From Aradus depressus (lineage: Eukaryota > Arthropoda > Insecta > Hemiptera > Aradidae): a stretch of 64,000 bases of DNA. Position numbers and translations under genes: made by a program. Below, one piece after another: positions 34,705 to 47,600 of this stretch (positions are counted from its first letter, which is position 1; the number at the start of each line of letters is the position of its first letter). A model generated the notes under the pieces. The model did not search any database, was not told the DNA's origin, and saw only the letters and a list, made by a program, of their open reading frames with translations. The stretch spans positions 3,607,107 through 3,671,106 of the forward strand of contig OY759225.1 of the NCBI GenBank assembly GCA_963662175.1. The letters are read 5' to 3'.

Positions 34705-35009
34705 AAACACCCCCTAGTTCTGATCATGGCTGCATGATCCCTTTGTCATATTATTTTTTGGAGTTCAAAATGGACACCAATTGTAAATTAATTCAGCATA
34801 GAAAATTATATTAGATGACATACGGACCGTACAGCAGTGAATGTTTTAATGAAAACTACAAGAAAAAAAAACGGATTTTATTAAATTAATTTGTTATTAA
34901 TTTCTCTCTGAGATAAGTAATATTTATGATGAAAAATGAATTAAAAAATATTAAATACAATTTTTTTTTAAAAACCGACACAAAACATAAATCTTTAAAA
35001 AAGGGGGAA
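34705..35009. other. Intergenic, AT-rich
   Basis: No gene or clear repeat seen. Confidence 0.4.
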
Positions 35010-35265
35010 GTTCTTAGGTGGCTTCGCCTTATAAACATCTGAGTTCAGACTCGAAGTCTCTAGCTGTAATAGAGGCCGAGATCACTACACAGACTCTGAT
35101 GAAACCTGAAGATCTTGGAGACGGCATAGTTACCCGATTTCCACCAACCATGGCTAAGAACCATCTCGCAAATACCAGCTTTTGAAACAAAAACAAAACG
35201 CTTTAAAATCGGTTCAGCCGTCTTGGAGCTACGATGCCACAGACAGACACACTGGTGAAATGTAG
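35010..35265. repeat. Dispersed repeat E, copy 1
   Basis: Contains cgaagtctctagctgtaata, gaggccgagatcactacaca, cttggagacggcatagt and the terminal-looking atcggttcagccgtcttgga, acagacagacac. An inverted copy is at 43045-43225. Confidence 0.65.
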
Positions 35266-35811
35266 ATATGTTCTCTGTAATCGGACCATACGCTACCCTT
35301 AGAGAAATTGTAAGAAAACATCATTCAAAAATTGTTTTTAACAGTCGAAGCGCTGTAGAGTTGAGCGTAAAGTCGCGGTAAAAACTTATATTAAATTAAA
35401 TTTAAACAAAACTTATGTCTCTTATAGGAAAATTAATGCTGTTTCCAATGGTGTGATTGAATTTGATTTATGACAAATACGTTTTGAGATATAATCGATT
35501 TTATAAGAAAAAGTAGGAAATTTGAAAATTTTACGAAATCAAGGATAATTTTTGAAGGTGAACGAATCGGACCATGGTTTATTAGAACTTTTTTGTTCCA
35601 AATGAAGTGGAGAACCATATCCCGAAGTATTTCCAGAGGTTTCTATATAAGATATTATATATATATATATATTCTATAATACATCGGAGAGCTCCAGACA
35701 TAATATTTTAGATTTAAAAAAAAAAACAGATAATAATAAATAATATATATACAATTATGTTTAAGCTAATTAATTTTTTTTTATATTTTGATTTTTTATT
35801 AAGTATAAATA
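35266..35811. other. Intergenic, AT-rich
   Basis: (at)n at 35650-35670. No gene recognised. Confidence 0.4.
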
Positions 35812-35824
35812 TATATAAATCCGC

Positions 35825-36171
35825 GAGGGCGCCGGTAGCTCAGTGGTATGCGTGCTTGACTTCTGAGCTCAAGGTTGTGGGTTCGTAGCCCGACCGAGGC
35901 CCTTAGTTTATTTTATCTGGGAGGTAAAATAAACTTAAGCACGCCGTCCTTCGGATGGGACGTTAAGCGATGGTCCCGAGCCTGTACGATGTCAGGTACT
36001 CGTTAAAGACCCCTACCCTAGATGAATAAAAAATTTAGGGTAGGCAAAATTTAGGACTCCCACAGTAGAGTCGGGCTCATGTCCACCAGAGTGACGAAAG
36101 AGCGCTCTGGTAGTAGGCGATATGACCTCGTAGTTAAAGCCCGGGCATGAGTCATAAAACCTAACCTAACC
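35825..36171 (+). repeat. SINE, full-length reference copy, with 13-bp target duplication
   Basis: 347 bp: tRNA-like head (gagggcgccggtagctcagt; B-box area gtgggttcgtagcccg), body (cgccgtccttcggatgggac, ctgtacgatgtcaggtactc, gtagagtcgggctcatgtcc, gagcgctctggtagtagg) and tail tcataaaacctaacctaacc. It is flanked on both sides by tatataaatccgc (35812-35824 and 36172-36184). This is the cleanest copy in the window and the best type sequence. Confidence 0.95.
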
Positions 36172-36184
36172 TATATAAATCCGC

Positions 36185-37094
36185 TCCTCAAATATTAGTT
36201 CTCAATTGTATCATTATGAATTATTATTATATATCCCTGTCAGATTGTATACTTTTGTGAACAGAATCCAGCGACACTTACTGAAGCGGTTTCAGATGAT
36301 GGCACTTCCTGATGATCTATGATCTAAGCGATGTGCTCCAGGGAATAGATCTTGATATTATTCTATCTCATTGGTATGCGTTTTAGTGTTCTGTTTGAAT
36401 AGCTGGTGCATGCTGTCTTCTTCAATGAAACTTGAAGGTTATTCACAAAGAGTTGCTACATTTCGGAACGGAAGTTGATTAAATATTGTCCACAATGTTC
36501 TGGCAGAAACATTAGGTTAGGTTATTATTATATTTATGCTGAAAAAGACAGAAAAACAAATTTTCCTTTGTAATTAGTTTTTGGTTTACTTCCGGTATGA
36601 ATGAGTTATTTCTTTCATGAATTTCATAAATAAGTTAGCTAGAAGTAAGAACGTTAAGTCAAAATAACCTTCTTTATTTCATTAATGAAATTTCTATATA
36701 AGAAAATAATTCATAGCGTAGACAATAAACAAAAAAAACATGTGAAATGTTACGATATAAAAAACACAAATATATATTTTTTTTTATAACACAGGACTTT
36801 CTCATACCAACCACGCTTTTCCATATCGCTCTCTCTCTCTCTCTCTTTCCATTCACTGGCATACTGGTGGGTTAATGAAAATAATGCTGGCATCAGCGGT
36901 TTTCATTGTTTCATTATATAGTACTTATACCCATCAGTAATGGCAGTATGACATGAATTTGAGAGGGGAGAGGGGGAGAATGATCTGTAAAAGCGTGGTT
37001 GTTTTAAGAAAATCCTATAACGGCCACATCACTTATCTACCTAATCATATATAGTTACCTAATCATTAACCACATTTATCTAATTTTTATACGC
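36185..37094. other. Intergenic, AT-rich
   Basis: A (ct)n run at 36830-36847. No gene recognised. Confidence 0.4.
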
Positions 37095-37392
37095 AATTAG
37101 GTACCTACCTAATTATTAACCATACTTTTTCAAATACTCGTGAATGATGCCTCTCTAAAGTTGAGCAAGTTGATTTAACCGCAAACGCCCTCTTCACTTG
37201 GAATAGTCTGCCTTAGTGAATAAATGGTGGTTAAATGCAGTTATCTCCTGAATGATTCTTCAAAGAAGTAGATTAAGTTGATTTAACCGAGAACATACAC
37301 AATTTTACGAGATACCAAGAGACCCTACATCTTTATAATTCCGAAACTATTAGAGTTCTGAGCTCCCAACTTCTTCACAGTGGCGAAGTTTA
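37095..37392 (+). repeat. Dispersed repeat F, copy 1
   Basis: Shares actcgtgaatgatgcctctc, cttggaatagtctgcc, ggttaaatgcagttatctc, gagataccaagagaccc and ctgagctcccaacttcttca with 42240-42540 in direct orientation, about 5.15 kb apart. No coding. Confidence 0.85.
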
Positions 37393-37903
37393 GCCATTTT
37401 ACGACTTAACAACTTAGTCCCTGTGACCATAGATATACCTCATTGGTACATTTGTAATGTATTCGGTGACAGAATGGGAGTCAACCATTTGTGACCGTGA
37501 CCATTCTGTTTATCAATATAAACCAAACCATTCTTCGAAACCAAAATAAGATCATTTCTGTGCCTTTAAGAAGACGGAAAAATTTCTCTATCTTCTGTCT
37601 CACTTGGACATTCAAAATTGAATAACATCCGTTTAAATGAGACTAAATGGAAAAAAAAATGTCCACAACAGTTCGTACAATCTTTCTTGTGGGCGAAAAA
37701 GATCGATATTCAAATATTAAGCAACAATAATTGTTTTTTAATTTTTTTTATACCAATTATTGGTAGATTTTATTTTTAATTATATTTTTTTTTATTTACA
37801 TAGAGAATGTTACATAGGCATCATGACGGCAAAATAAAGACTGGCATTAATGATTTGGTAGATTTGTGATGAGTCTATTACCCCTCTCCCCTGCCAAAGT
37901 GTC

Positions 37904-37935
<32 letters not shown>

Positions 37936-37970
37936 TCCGTATATATATATAGTTAATTGTTTTAGGGTCA
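37393..37970. other. Intergenic with 26-C tract
   Basis: Holds a repeat fragment also found at 25966 and a run of 26 C at 37909-37934. The text before the C run (ctcccctgccaaagtgtctg) has a diverged copy at 38428-38450. Confidence 0.45.
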
Positions 37971-38190
37971 TTACAAAATTAATTCAAGTCTTCTAGCTTT
38001 TGATTGTGCAAACGTGTTTAAAACTGTTTCAGGATCTAGATGAAGGTCTCTGTGCATTGACATCCGAGCTAATCCATTCAATCTGTCTTGGCTAGTACTA
38101 TTTCTGATAAAGCTTTTCATACGTCTAAGGGTTGAGAAAGACCGTTCACTTGTTGCTACACAAACTGGAAGTGTAGCTCCAATTTTTAAA
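37971..38190 (-). pseudogene. hAT transposase C-terminal (dimerisation) domain fragment
   Basis: The minus-strand frame ends with a stop at 37971-37973 and reads LPVCVATSERSFSTLRRMKS, then FIRNSTSQDRLNGLARMSMH, then RDLHLDPETVLNTFA. The TSERSFSTLRR...RL..L..M..HRD signature is that of the hAT-family C-terminal dimerisation domain. About 65 codons are intact but the upstream catalytic part is absent. A likely TIR (ctaggtacgcccctg) ends at 38425 after a 28-C run, suggesting the parent element spanned at least 37971-38425. It lies just upstream of the first visible bestrophin exon. Confidence 0.85.
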
Positions 38191-38383
38191 AAACCCTATG
38201 AATTGTGAATATTTTCTAATAATATATTTTCGAATTGCTTTCTCTGCCAAATGTAAAGCTTCACCAGGATCCGAACGACCTCTAGTAGGAAAATATTTTA
38301 TGACAATTAATTATTCCATTCATACAAGTAAAAATAGTTTTATTATTTACAACAATTTTTTTTTAAATTTCGAAGTGGATTGA

Positions 38384-38425
38384 CCCCCCCCCCCCCCCCC
38401 CCCCCCCCCCCTAGGTACGCCCCTG
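38384..38425. repeat. 28-C tract plus hAT-like terminus
   Basis: C run 38384-38411 followed by taggtacgcccctg. Its complement caggggcgtacctag is like the terminal repeat of many hAT elements. The partner end was not found. Confidence 0.5.
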
Positions 38426-38510
38426 TCCCTCCCCTATGAAAGTGTAAGACTCCTCCCCCCCTCTATAGTTTATTGACGACTACTAACTTATATGTTCTCT
38501 TCTGTTTCAG

Positions 38511-38645
38511 ATTGTTCGAGAAAGTTGTGATATACTGTGATACGTTTATTAATTTGATTCCTTTGTCTTTCGTCCTTGGTTTCTATGTTGCCTACGTTGC
38601 AGGTAGATGGTGGCAACAGTTTATGGCCATACCCTGGCCTGACAA
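38511..38645 (+). CDS. Bestrophin exon a (neck segment)
   Basis: Acceptor tctgtttcag, donor gtaagc. It encodes [20 protein letters not shown] and [20 protein letters not shown], ending PWPD(K). It contains the pore neck: by alignment with human BEST1 the neck residues Ile76, Phe80 and Phe84 are all kept (I-P-L-S-F-V-L-G-F). The first nucleotide completes a codon begun in an upstream exon that was not found. Confidence 0.95.
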
Positions 38646-41600
38646 GTAAGCATCAAATCAATTACTATTATAGTCATATAATTACTATTATAGTCATATA
38701 ATTACTATTATAGTCATATAATTACTATTATAGTCATATAACTATTATTATAGTCCTATAATTACTATTATAGTCATATAATTACTATTATAGTCATACA
38801 ATTCACCAGTGGTGGATTAACCAATAGGCAAACCTAGGCAGTTGCCTAGGGCCCCCGATGATAAAGAGGCCCCCGATGCTGAAGGCCCCAATGTCTAAAA
38901 ACAAACAAACTTTAAAATGATTTTACACGCTTTTGGGTAAAATAATTCAAGTCAAATTTGACAAGGAATTTGACCCGAGTTATTTTTCCCAATAAAAGGT
39001 ATGAGGGGCCCCACATTAAGCATGACTTTTTTTTTAAATAAAAAACAAATCGGCTTTTTCATTTTTCACAATGTTATTTCAGTTTTCACAAAAAAGGTAT
39101 TAAAAGCTATTAGCAACAATGGGTTTAAAAATGTCTCATCCCAGAGTCGAAATCCCAGGAGAAAGTGTGTATGAAGTCAATTTTACAGCGAATTGAAAAT
39201 ATTATTCTTAAGAATTATAACTGTATCAATAAATTCATAAAAAAAAATTGCTGAAAAGTTTTCGTTTTTTATGGGGGGGGGGGGGGAGGGGGGGGGAGGG
39301 GGGGGGGGGTAAAAATAGGGGGGCCCCGCAGAAGCTTAATCCGCCACTGCAATTCACTGATAATGATCGAACTTAGGTTACTGAAAGCTATTATTATAAC
39401 TATTTACTAGCTAAACCCGCCATGCGTTGCAATGGCTATTTTTGTAATTGAAAAAAAAAATTTTTTTTTTTTTCTATGTTTGGCCTTATTGAACTTGCAC
39501 ATTGGCCGTTATTAAGTAATATGTTATAAGTGATGAGTGTGTCTTATAAGTCAGTAGTGTGTGTTCATGTTTGTGTCTGTACGTATGTAGGTATGTGTGT
39601 TCACAGAGTAATGTTGTTTGTCTTAATGTAGCCGTATAATTCCAAGTATAAGTCGTGTTCGTTATGTGACAGTATTGTTTGTAAGTTAGCCAGTAGTGGG
39701 CAGTCAGTCTGTGTTATTGCTCTCCACAGTTGATCACTACCGTTAGTGTACTTGTTGCAAGCCAAGATGATGTGGTTGGCATCCGCTACAAATTAAAAGT
39801 TGTCAAACCACTTTTTAAACCGTTCCAGTGATGTGTCAAACATAACCCATAAGTTTGAGCGCAATAGCTTCGACAGTTTCGCATCCTATAAACCTCACAC
39901 AGACGGACATTCATTTATATATATATATATATATATAGAAATATATAAGATTTGTAAATAAAAATTCAATTTTGTTTTTATTTTTACTTTATTGATAGTA
40001 AAAAATATTATTTATGTAATGACATTATTCGTGTAATACGTGAAGTTAGTTATGAGACGTTTAGTGTAAACAAAAATCTATGTTCTAAACATTCTCGGTG
40101 ATTCGACGAACATAATTGCTGAACATAAGAACAAAATCGGATCGAAGTTTAAGAGTCTATAAAACACAAACATACAGACATTAGATTTTATATATAGAGA
40201 TAAGCAGAGCCGGATTTAAAAATAAGAGTCCCCGGGGCATTATTTTTTTATTCGAAACGAATTAACATTAATTGAATAAATAATTTTTTGTAGTAAAATA
40301 CATTTAGAATGGTAGGATACTTATATAGTTTCCTAATCGTCCATTCAAAACTTTCCATCTACCAAAATCCTTTTGTCCAATCATTGTCATCCCATTCCGG
40401 TCCTTACGGTGCTGGCCGAGAGACCTGTTACATTAAAGTATCTATGTTTGGAGAGTTGACCACTCATATTCAGCTCTTCCTAACCTTTCGGTTTGCCACC
40501 TCTGCTGGTTTCCTCCGCCTCCATTAAGTTGGAAGGTCGCGGACGGCCGGTGGTGATCCGGGGATCTCTAGCTGAGTTTGTTTATATTTTTGGGTTAAGA
40601 GAGCTGTTTTTCCAGCCGAGATGAGAGTCTACATAGTATTATGTTAGTTAGTTATTATGACTCATGTCCTAAGGTCGTATCGCCTACTACCAGAGCGCTC
40701 TTTCATCACTCTGGTAGACATGAGTCCGACTCTACTATGGCAGTCCTAAATGTTACCTGCCCTAAATTTTTATTCTAGTGTAGGGGCTTTAACGAGTCGG
40801 GATCATCGCTTAACGTCCCACCCGAAGGACAGCGAGCTTAAGTTTATTTTACCTCCCAGATAAAAAACCGGCGATCCTGAGTTCAATAGGTAAGCATGCT
40901 ACCTCAACGCCTGATGAGTCTGCTAGTTTTTCTCCTTTATAAGAATTTATATCACGGTAATTTTTATTTAAAAAATTTCATTATTTTATTTTTAAAAATT
41001 ATGATCGATAATAGGAGATGATATTGAAGAAACTATCGACTATCAGAGATACGAATTCATCAAACTTCATAACCAGCAGGATGCTTTGGCAGTGTTGATG
41101 TTATGGAACATCTCTATAAATTATTTTACAATCTGGGAGGGGGAGGGGGGAATGTTTATTTATTTATTTATTTTTTATTTTATATTTGGCAGCTTTATTA
41201 TTCTTTCATTTATTTTCTGAGTTCAACATTTATTGAAACGACACATTTCCGGTTTAATCTCCTATCATCAATTTATTGAAACGACACATTTCCGGTTTAA
41301 TCTCCTATCAATTTCTCATTTGATTTGTTGTTTATGTACTTGAATGTATATAAATTTATTTTAAATATATATTATTGATGGAGACATGTTTATCAAATAT
41401 GTCGTAAAACAAGTCTCTGTCAATAATAAAATGGACCAACATCAACAACAGGACAATAATATAGCTGCCAATTAAATTGTATTGTTATTTTTGAGGACGA
41501 TGCACTCTTTAGCGCTGTATGTCGGCTGTAACGACGAACAAGGACGGATCCTTCGTCGAACTCTGATGCGGTACCTCAACCTATCTTTAATCCTGGTACT

Positions 41601-44600
41601 AAGATCCATCAGTTCTGCAGTGAAGAGACGATTCCCAACCATGGATCATCTCGTCGAGGCAGGTATAGACCTAGGCGACAAACTTCTAGTCTGTCCAAAA
41701 AAAGAATAGACAGAGCTCTCTGTCCAGGTGGTCAGTCATTCTATAGCCCGTCACAAAAACTTTGTTTTCCTATGTATTTCAACACAAGAGATGATGCCGT
41801 TTCACACTATCGATTGTTTTGAAAGTAATTAATTAATTAAACAGTTTTTATATTAAACTCGGTTTAGGTGTCGGTCGGTGTTACTCTGGAAGGTGAAAAA
41901 CCTTGAGCACGCCATCCTTCGGATGGGACGCTAAGCGATGGTCCGGAGTTATTATGCTCGTTAAAGACCCTTACTGTAGGTGAATAATCCTGGGTAGGCA
42001 AAATTTAAGACTCCCACTGTAGAGTCGAGCTCTCTCGCGCTCTGGTAGCAGGCGATATGACGAGTTAAAGTATATACGATGAGTTAAAGCCCGGGCATGA
42101 GTCACAATAACTAACAACTAATTATTAAACTCTATTTTTTTGAAAATACATACTTATTTTATATAAAAACATATATAGTTGAAGAAACTATTTTTTCTCA
42201 CGTTTTAACTTTTATTCCTCGTTCGGTTTTCATTTTCCATTCATTTACCTAATTATTGACCACACACTTACCTAATTATTAACCATACTTTTTGAAATAC
42301 TCGTGAATGATGCCTCTCTAAAGTTGTTTTAACCGAAAACGCCCCCTTCACTTGGAATAGTCTGCCGTAGTGAATAATTGGTTAAATGCAGTTATCTCGT
42401 GAATGATTCCTCAAAGAAGTAGATTAAGTCGATTTAACCGAGAACGTACACTTTTTTCGAGATACCAAGAAACCCACATCCTTATAATTCCGCAAGTATT
42501 AGAGTCCTGAGCTCCCAACTTCTTCACAGTGCGCAGATGGCTTGGGAGATCATCACAGTACACTCATTCCCTATGACCATAGATTTTAGAGTTAAAATAA
42601 AAAATATACAAAAAAATACTGATTATAGGGATATTTTCAAACTGTTGGAGGTGTTTTCTGGAAACTATGTTTTGTGACTTATGTACTTTTGCTGCCTACC
42701 ATGGAATTCATTTGTGGAAATATAGGCAAAGTATACATTGAACATTTAAAATATGTTATCCTATTTTTCAGGATTCATGACTCGAGAAGAACTTGTGATA
42801 TTTTCTGCAGTTCCTAGCGTTGAATTTAACACATACTGGATCCCGTGCACATGGTTTATTTGTCACCTTAAAGATGCTAAAAATGCGAAAAAAGTTGCAG
42901 ATCCTCAAGGTCTGAAATTAATTATGGAGGTAAAATATATAGATTTATTAACTATGTTCTTAAACATTATATCGTTACCATAGCTACATAAACATTATAT
43001 CGTTACCATAGCTACATAAACAACTCAAAATTTATCGATCTTGACTATTTTTTAACCCCCGACGCAAAAGGAGGGATGTTATGAGTTTGAAGCCTGTGTC
43101 TGTGTGTGTGAGTGGCATCGTGGTATGCCGTCTTCAAGATATTCACGTTTCATCAGAGCTCTGTGTAGGGATCTCGGCCTCTATTACAGCTAGAGACTTG
43201 GAGTTTGAGCTCAAATGTTTATAATATAAAAAATATTGTATATTTGACAAATATATATAATATGGGAGTTTTTTCGGTATTGCTACCATCTTCATTATTT
43301 GTTAAGTCGTGGCTGAATGATGGTAGCAATACCGAAAATACTCCCATATATATATATTTGTAAAATAGACAATATTTTTTTAACATACGTTTCTCTTTAC
43401 TTTTTACAAAGAAGAAAAGGGATTAGGCGAAAGATTTAATTCAAAAACCCCAATAACTGCCGTTGTAATGAATATATCGACATGAGATTTCATATTTCAA
43501 ATCAAAAACCTAAGGAGGATCTCTCAAATTTCAGCAATATCGGCTGAAGGGGGGGGGGGGGGGGGGGCAATTCAAAAACCCTAATAACTACAGATATAAA
43601 TGAATTTATCGACACAAAATTTACTATGAGAATTTAGGAGCCCCTTTGTAAATCAACTGTTGAATATTAACATTAGCAGAGGGAACGAAAGTTTCATTGA
43701 TTTATTCCTTCCGGGGAAGTACTGTATTACTTTAGCTGAATTTCTCCGAATTTATGATATCAATATATTTAGTGTGTTATTATACAAGGCTGTTATACAC
43801 ACTAATTATGTATAATAAGTATAATAACAAATGGATCCGTGAAAGCATATTTTAGAGAAAGTATTTCTTACCGGGTCTACGTCTCACAAATATAGACCTT
43901 CCATCTCACTATTTATACATTTCTATTATTAAAAAACTATGGGTTACTTTAGTATTGTAAAACATTCTTTAGTTTGCTCTAGTTTTATTTATTTATTTTA
44001 TCAAATCATAACAAATTTATGTTAATATAATAATAATAATTGTTATTGTTTAAAAGGATCACCCCTGTACAATTGAGTCAGTGACCATTACTTTTATAAT
44101 ACTAACATAATAATGACACATAAAGGAGTACACATATAAAACAATAATGACACATATAAAGGAACCTTTAACAAACTAAATAAATAACATAAATAAATAA
44201 AAAAAGTACAGTAAAATCCTTTTATAACGATTTTCTGGCTTAACGATGTAACGAGTTTGGTTTGCTATTTAAAAGTGAAAAAATAAATCCGGATATAACG
44301 ATGCTAGGTATAACGATATTCCGTATAAAAAATAAGAAAAATTTGTTTTTCATTCCGGTTATAACGATATAATATGTGTGTACATACATACATAATTGGG
44401 TAAAACTGTATGAGTTTTGGACGGATGAAAAATACAAACAATATAGAAAAGAGTTTTGAACACGGTTCTTGTTTACTCTTTCCGAGCGCAATGAGTCATT
44501 CCCAGTCATTTCCAAACATACCATTTCCCCCTTGTAGAATTTTCTTCGAACTCCCTTCTTCCCTTCTAGTGCGTATATTCCTAGTTTGAGATTAGTCTTT

Positions 44601-47600
44601 CCTTTGCCTCCGTAGGTATCGTGACTTCGGAACTTCCTAACCATGTAAGCAAAAATGTATACTTAAAAAAAGCAAGCAAACTAAAATAACTGATTTTTTT
44701 TGTCGAAAGTTAATACATATGTATACATGATTACAGTTACAAATGTATGTAAGTAAATTTTATGTAAATTTACATAATTACAGTTACAAATGTATGTAAG
44801 TAAATCTTAAAAAGTAAATAAAAATATCTAAACTTTCTCGCTATGAACATTGTAAAACACCTTTTTTTTCACTAACAAGCTCATACATTTGTATGTAGGT
44901 CTAACAGTTTGGTTCCGGATATAACGATGTATTTTTCTTGTCCCTTGAATATCGTTAAACCGGATTTTACTGTATAAATAAAATAAGTAATTACAAATTA
45001 ATAATTGTAATAATAATATAACAAAGAGAGTAAATGTAGAGTGGGGATGTAGGTGTATTATGTGTTATATTATTATTTTTATTATTACGTGTGTTATATT
45101 ATTATCGGTCTATACTGATACTCTGAGGCAGGAAGTGGCTTCTAATGAGGGAGTAGATAGGACAGGATATTAACAGCTGGAAGACGTATGTCTTCCAATT
45201 CATTTTTATTGCAGATTGTACAACGTTCTTGGGGATTAAGGGTGTATACATTATTTTTGTAACTGATTTTAAGATATTACTTGCCAGATAGACGGAGTTG
45301 AGCCAGTGCTTTGATGGTAATTAAAATATCATCTTTATAAATATAATTGATCATTTTTTTTAAACTATTTGGATGATCATTTTAAACAAAATGTGTTTAG
45401 TTTTTCGTGTTTGTTGAATCTTTTACGAATATATTTAAATGAAACGTCATATTTTGAATTAGGAATAGTTTTTAGGATACTTATGATTTAATAGGGAAGA
45501 AAAACTGATGTCTCAGTTATTATTGAGGCTACATGAAAAAGCGTCTAAAAGTCGTCGGTGAATCACCGGCTATTTTCCTTCCCCAGCAAGAATTAATTAT
45601 GTTTTCGCTCTCCCTCCAAAGCTAATCGACTGTTTTGGCTAAAAGTCAATATTTGACTTAAAATAGTAGCTTCTGAATACTCATATTAAATTTTTTATCG
45701 ATAACTACATTACAATTCACAGGTTGTCAAATAAGATATTGTCTGACCTCTCACAGATTTTTTAAAAATTTGTATTAGCTAGCCGGCTTTCGAGGTTGTC
45801 CTCATCATCATCATCATCTAATAAAATAAAAAAATTTGAAATAAACCTTAATTAAAATAATTTAGTAAAAAAAATTAAAAACTTTAACAATTTAAAATTT
45901 CATGGATGGGGACATGAGAGCCACAGCCTCAGTAATCTCAGAGTTGTATAAATATGCCAGTCTTACTGTTCAACTTACGATGGCGTAATCTGAAACCGGT
46001 AAACTTTATCCATTTATTTTTTATGAAATTAAACAACAAACAAGTTCTTTGCATTTATTTGTTTACACTATACTGACACAGATCACAGAACTATAGTCTA
46101 ACCTGAAAGTATTTAAATAAGTTAAGAAATTATGAGTTCTTTTTTGTATATTATATTTTTTTTTTTATGTAAGTATATAAAAAAGTGTTTATTCAATATA
46201 ATGATTTAATTTTGTAAACAGGAATTTAATGAATTTCGATCAAAATGTGGCCTTCTCTGGAGCTACGACTGGATTTCGATTCCTTTGGTCTACACACAGG
46301 TTAGTGTATCGAATATTGAATTTAATTATTGTTCAGTTCATTGTTACCATTTTGTGAGCGGAATCATTTTTGTTACTATAAATTTTATGATAAAATGAAC
46401 CTTTTCGATAAGAAAAATTCAAATATTTCAGATTAACTGTCCTTAATTATTACCCAAATTTAAATATTTTTAAATGGGATCATCTAAATATCAAATCGAA
46501 TTTATATAGCAATTTTTTTTTTAATCGGTTCAGTGGTTCTTGAGTTTGACTTGCGACAAGAATTTAGGAAATAAAAGTGTTCGTTTTGACCTGAATCGAA
46601 ATTTAGAAATTCAAGACCAAAAACCTTTCAGTCTCAGAAATAATTAAACCTTTCTCTATCCTCCGGGAAAGCAAGGGATCAAAATGTTACTTAACTGTAA
46701 CTCAACGCCTGGATTAATAGATTGTTGTCTCACAGAAATGCAATCATAGATCTTAGACATAGATTTGCAGTTGTGTAGAGTCAAGAAAGCCTTCTAACCC
46801 AGCGCCGGGGGCCCCGCCGACCGGCTCAGGGACTCTGGCAGAACAAAACCCCCGACAAGATCGGGGCGTAAAGCGCCGCAAACCAAAGACGACTGTAGAC
46901 CGTAGCCATCGAGCCGGCCCACAGCCGAAGAAAGTTCCCCGTTCCCCAACGCAATAGGGTGATGTGACCGACCCCCCCCCCCCCCTCAGGGGGTTAGGAG
47001 CACCCAAAGATAAATATAAGAAAACAAAAAAAAGACGTCTGGGATTTAAAGATTTCATTTCTGAATTTCTAAAGAAGTTTTGGGAGATGAGGCTAGTTTA
47101 CTTAGGAATTATGTGTCGAGTGGCACTAAAGAGCACTTGAAGGTGCATTTTTTTGAACATTCGTTTCAGATATATGACATTTACAAAAAAATAATTGCAT
47201 ATGAAATTGTTGAAAAAAAATGAATGACCTTAGAATGCAATATTTGGTTGAAAAAAAGCAATTATAATTTAGAAAAATATAATAAAAAAACAGATTTTTT
47301 TTCTTTTTTTACTCAGAACAGCTGAAGAAAGATTCACACAATTTATGCTTGTATTAGTCACAGATCACTAAGGTTTAAAGTGTCATAGGCGGGCGTCCGA
47401 CCCATGTATACACAGCTGTTGTATGCGGGCGGCTCAACATCATGCTCTTATTTCGCCATCTAGCTGTAAAATATAATTCTCACTTATTTAAGAACACTCC
47501 TTAAAATCCAAATAAAATATTTTTTTTTTTTTGTTTTAAAGAAATCGGTTCATTAGATTTTGCTCTAGGTACAAACATTGCGAGGTCGCCGTTAGCTCAG

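Noticed and set aside
28511..38510. 5' exons of bestrophin
   Set aside because: I looked for the expected N-terminal blocks (RWRGS.YK, LYR-type) upstream of 38511 and found none that fit; they may lie further upstream or be too diverged to see by eye.
44240..44644. 134-codon minus-strand ORF as a gene
   Set aside because: It lies wholly within a pogo-type MITE with TA duplications and has no recognisable domain.
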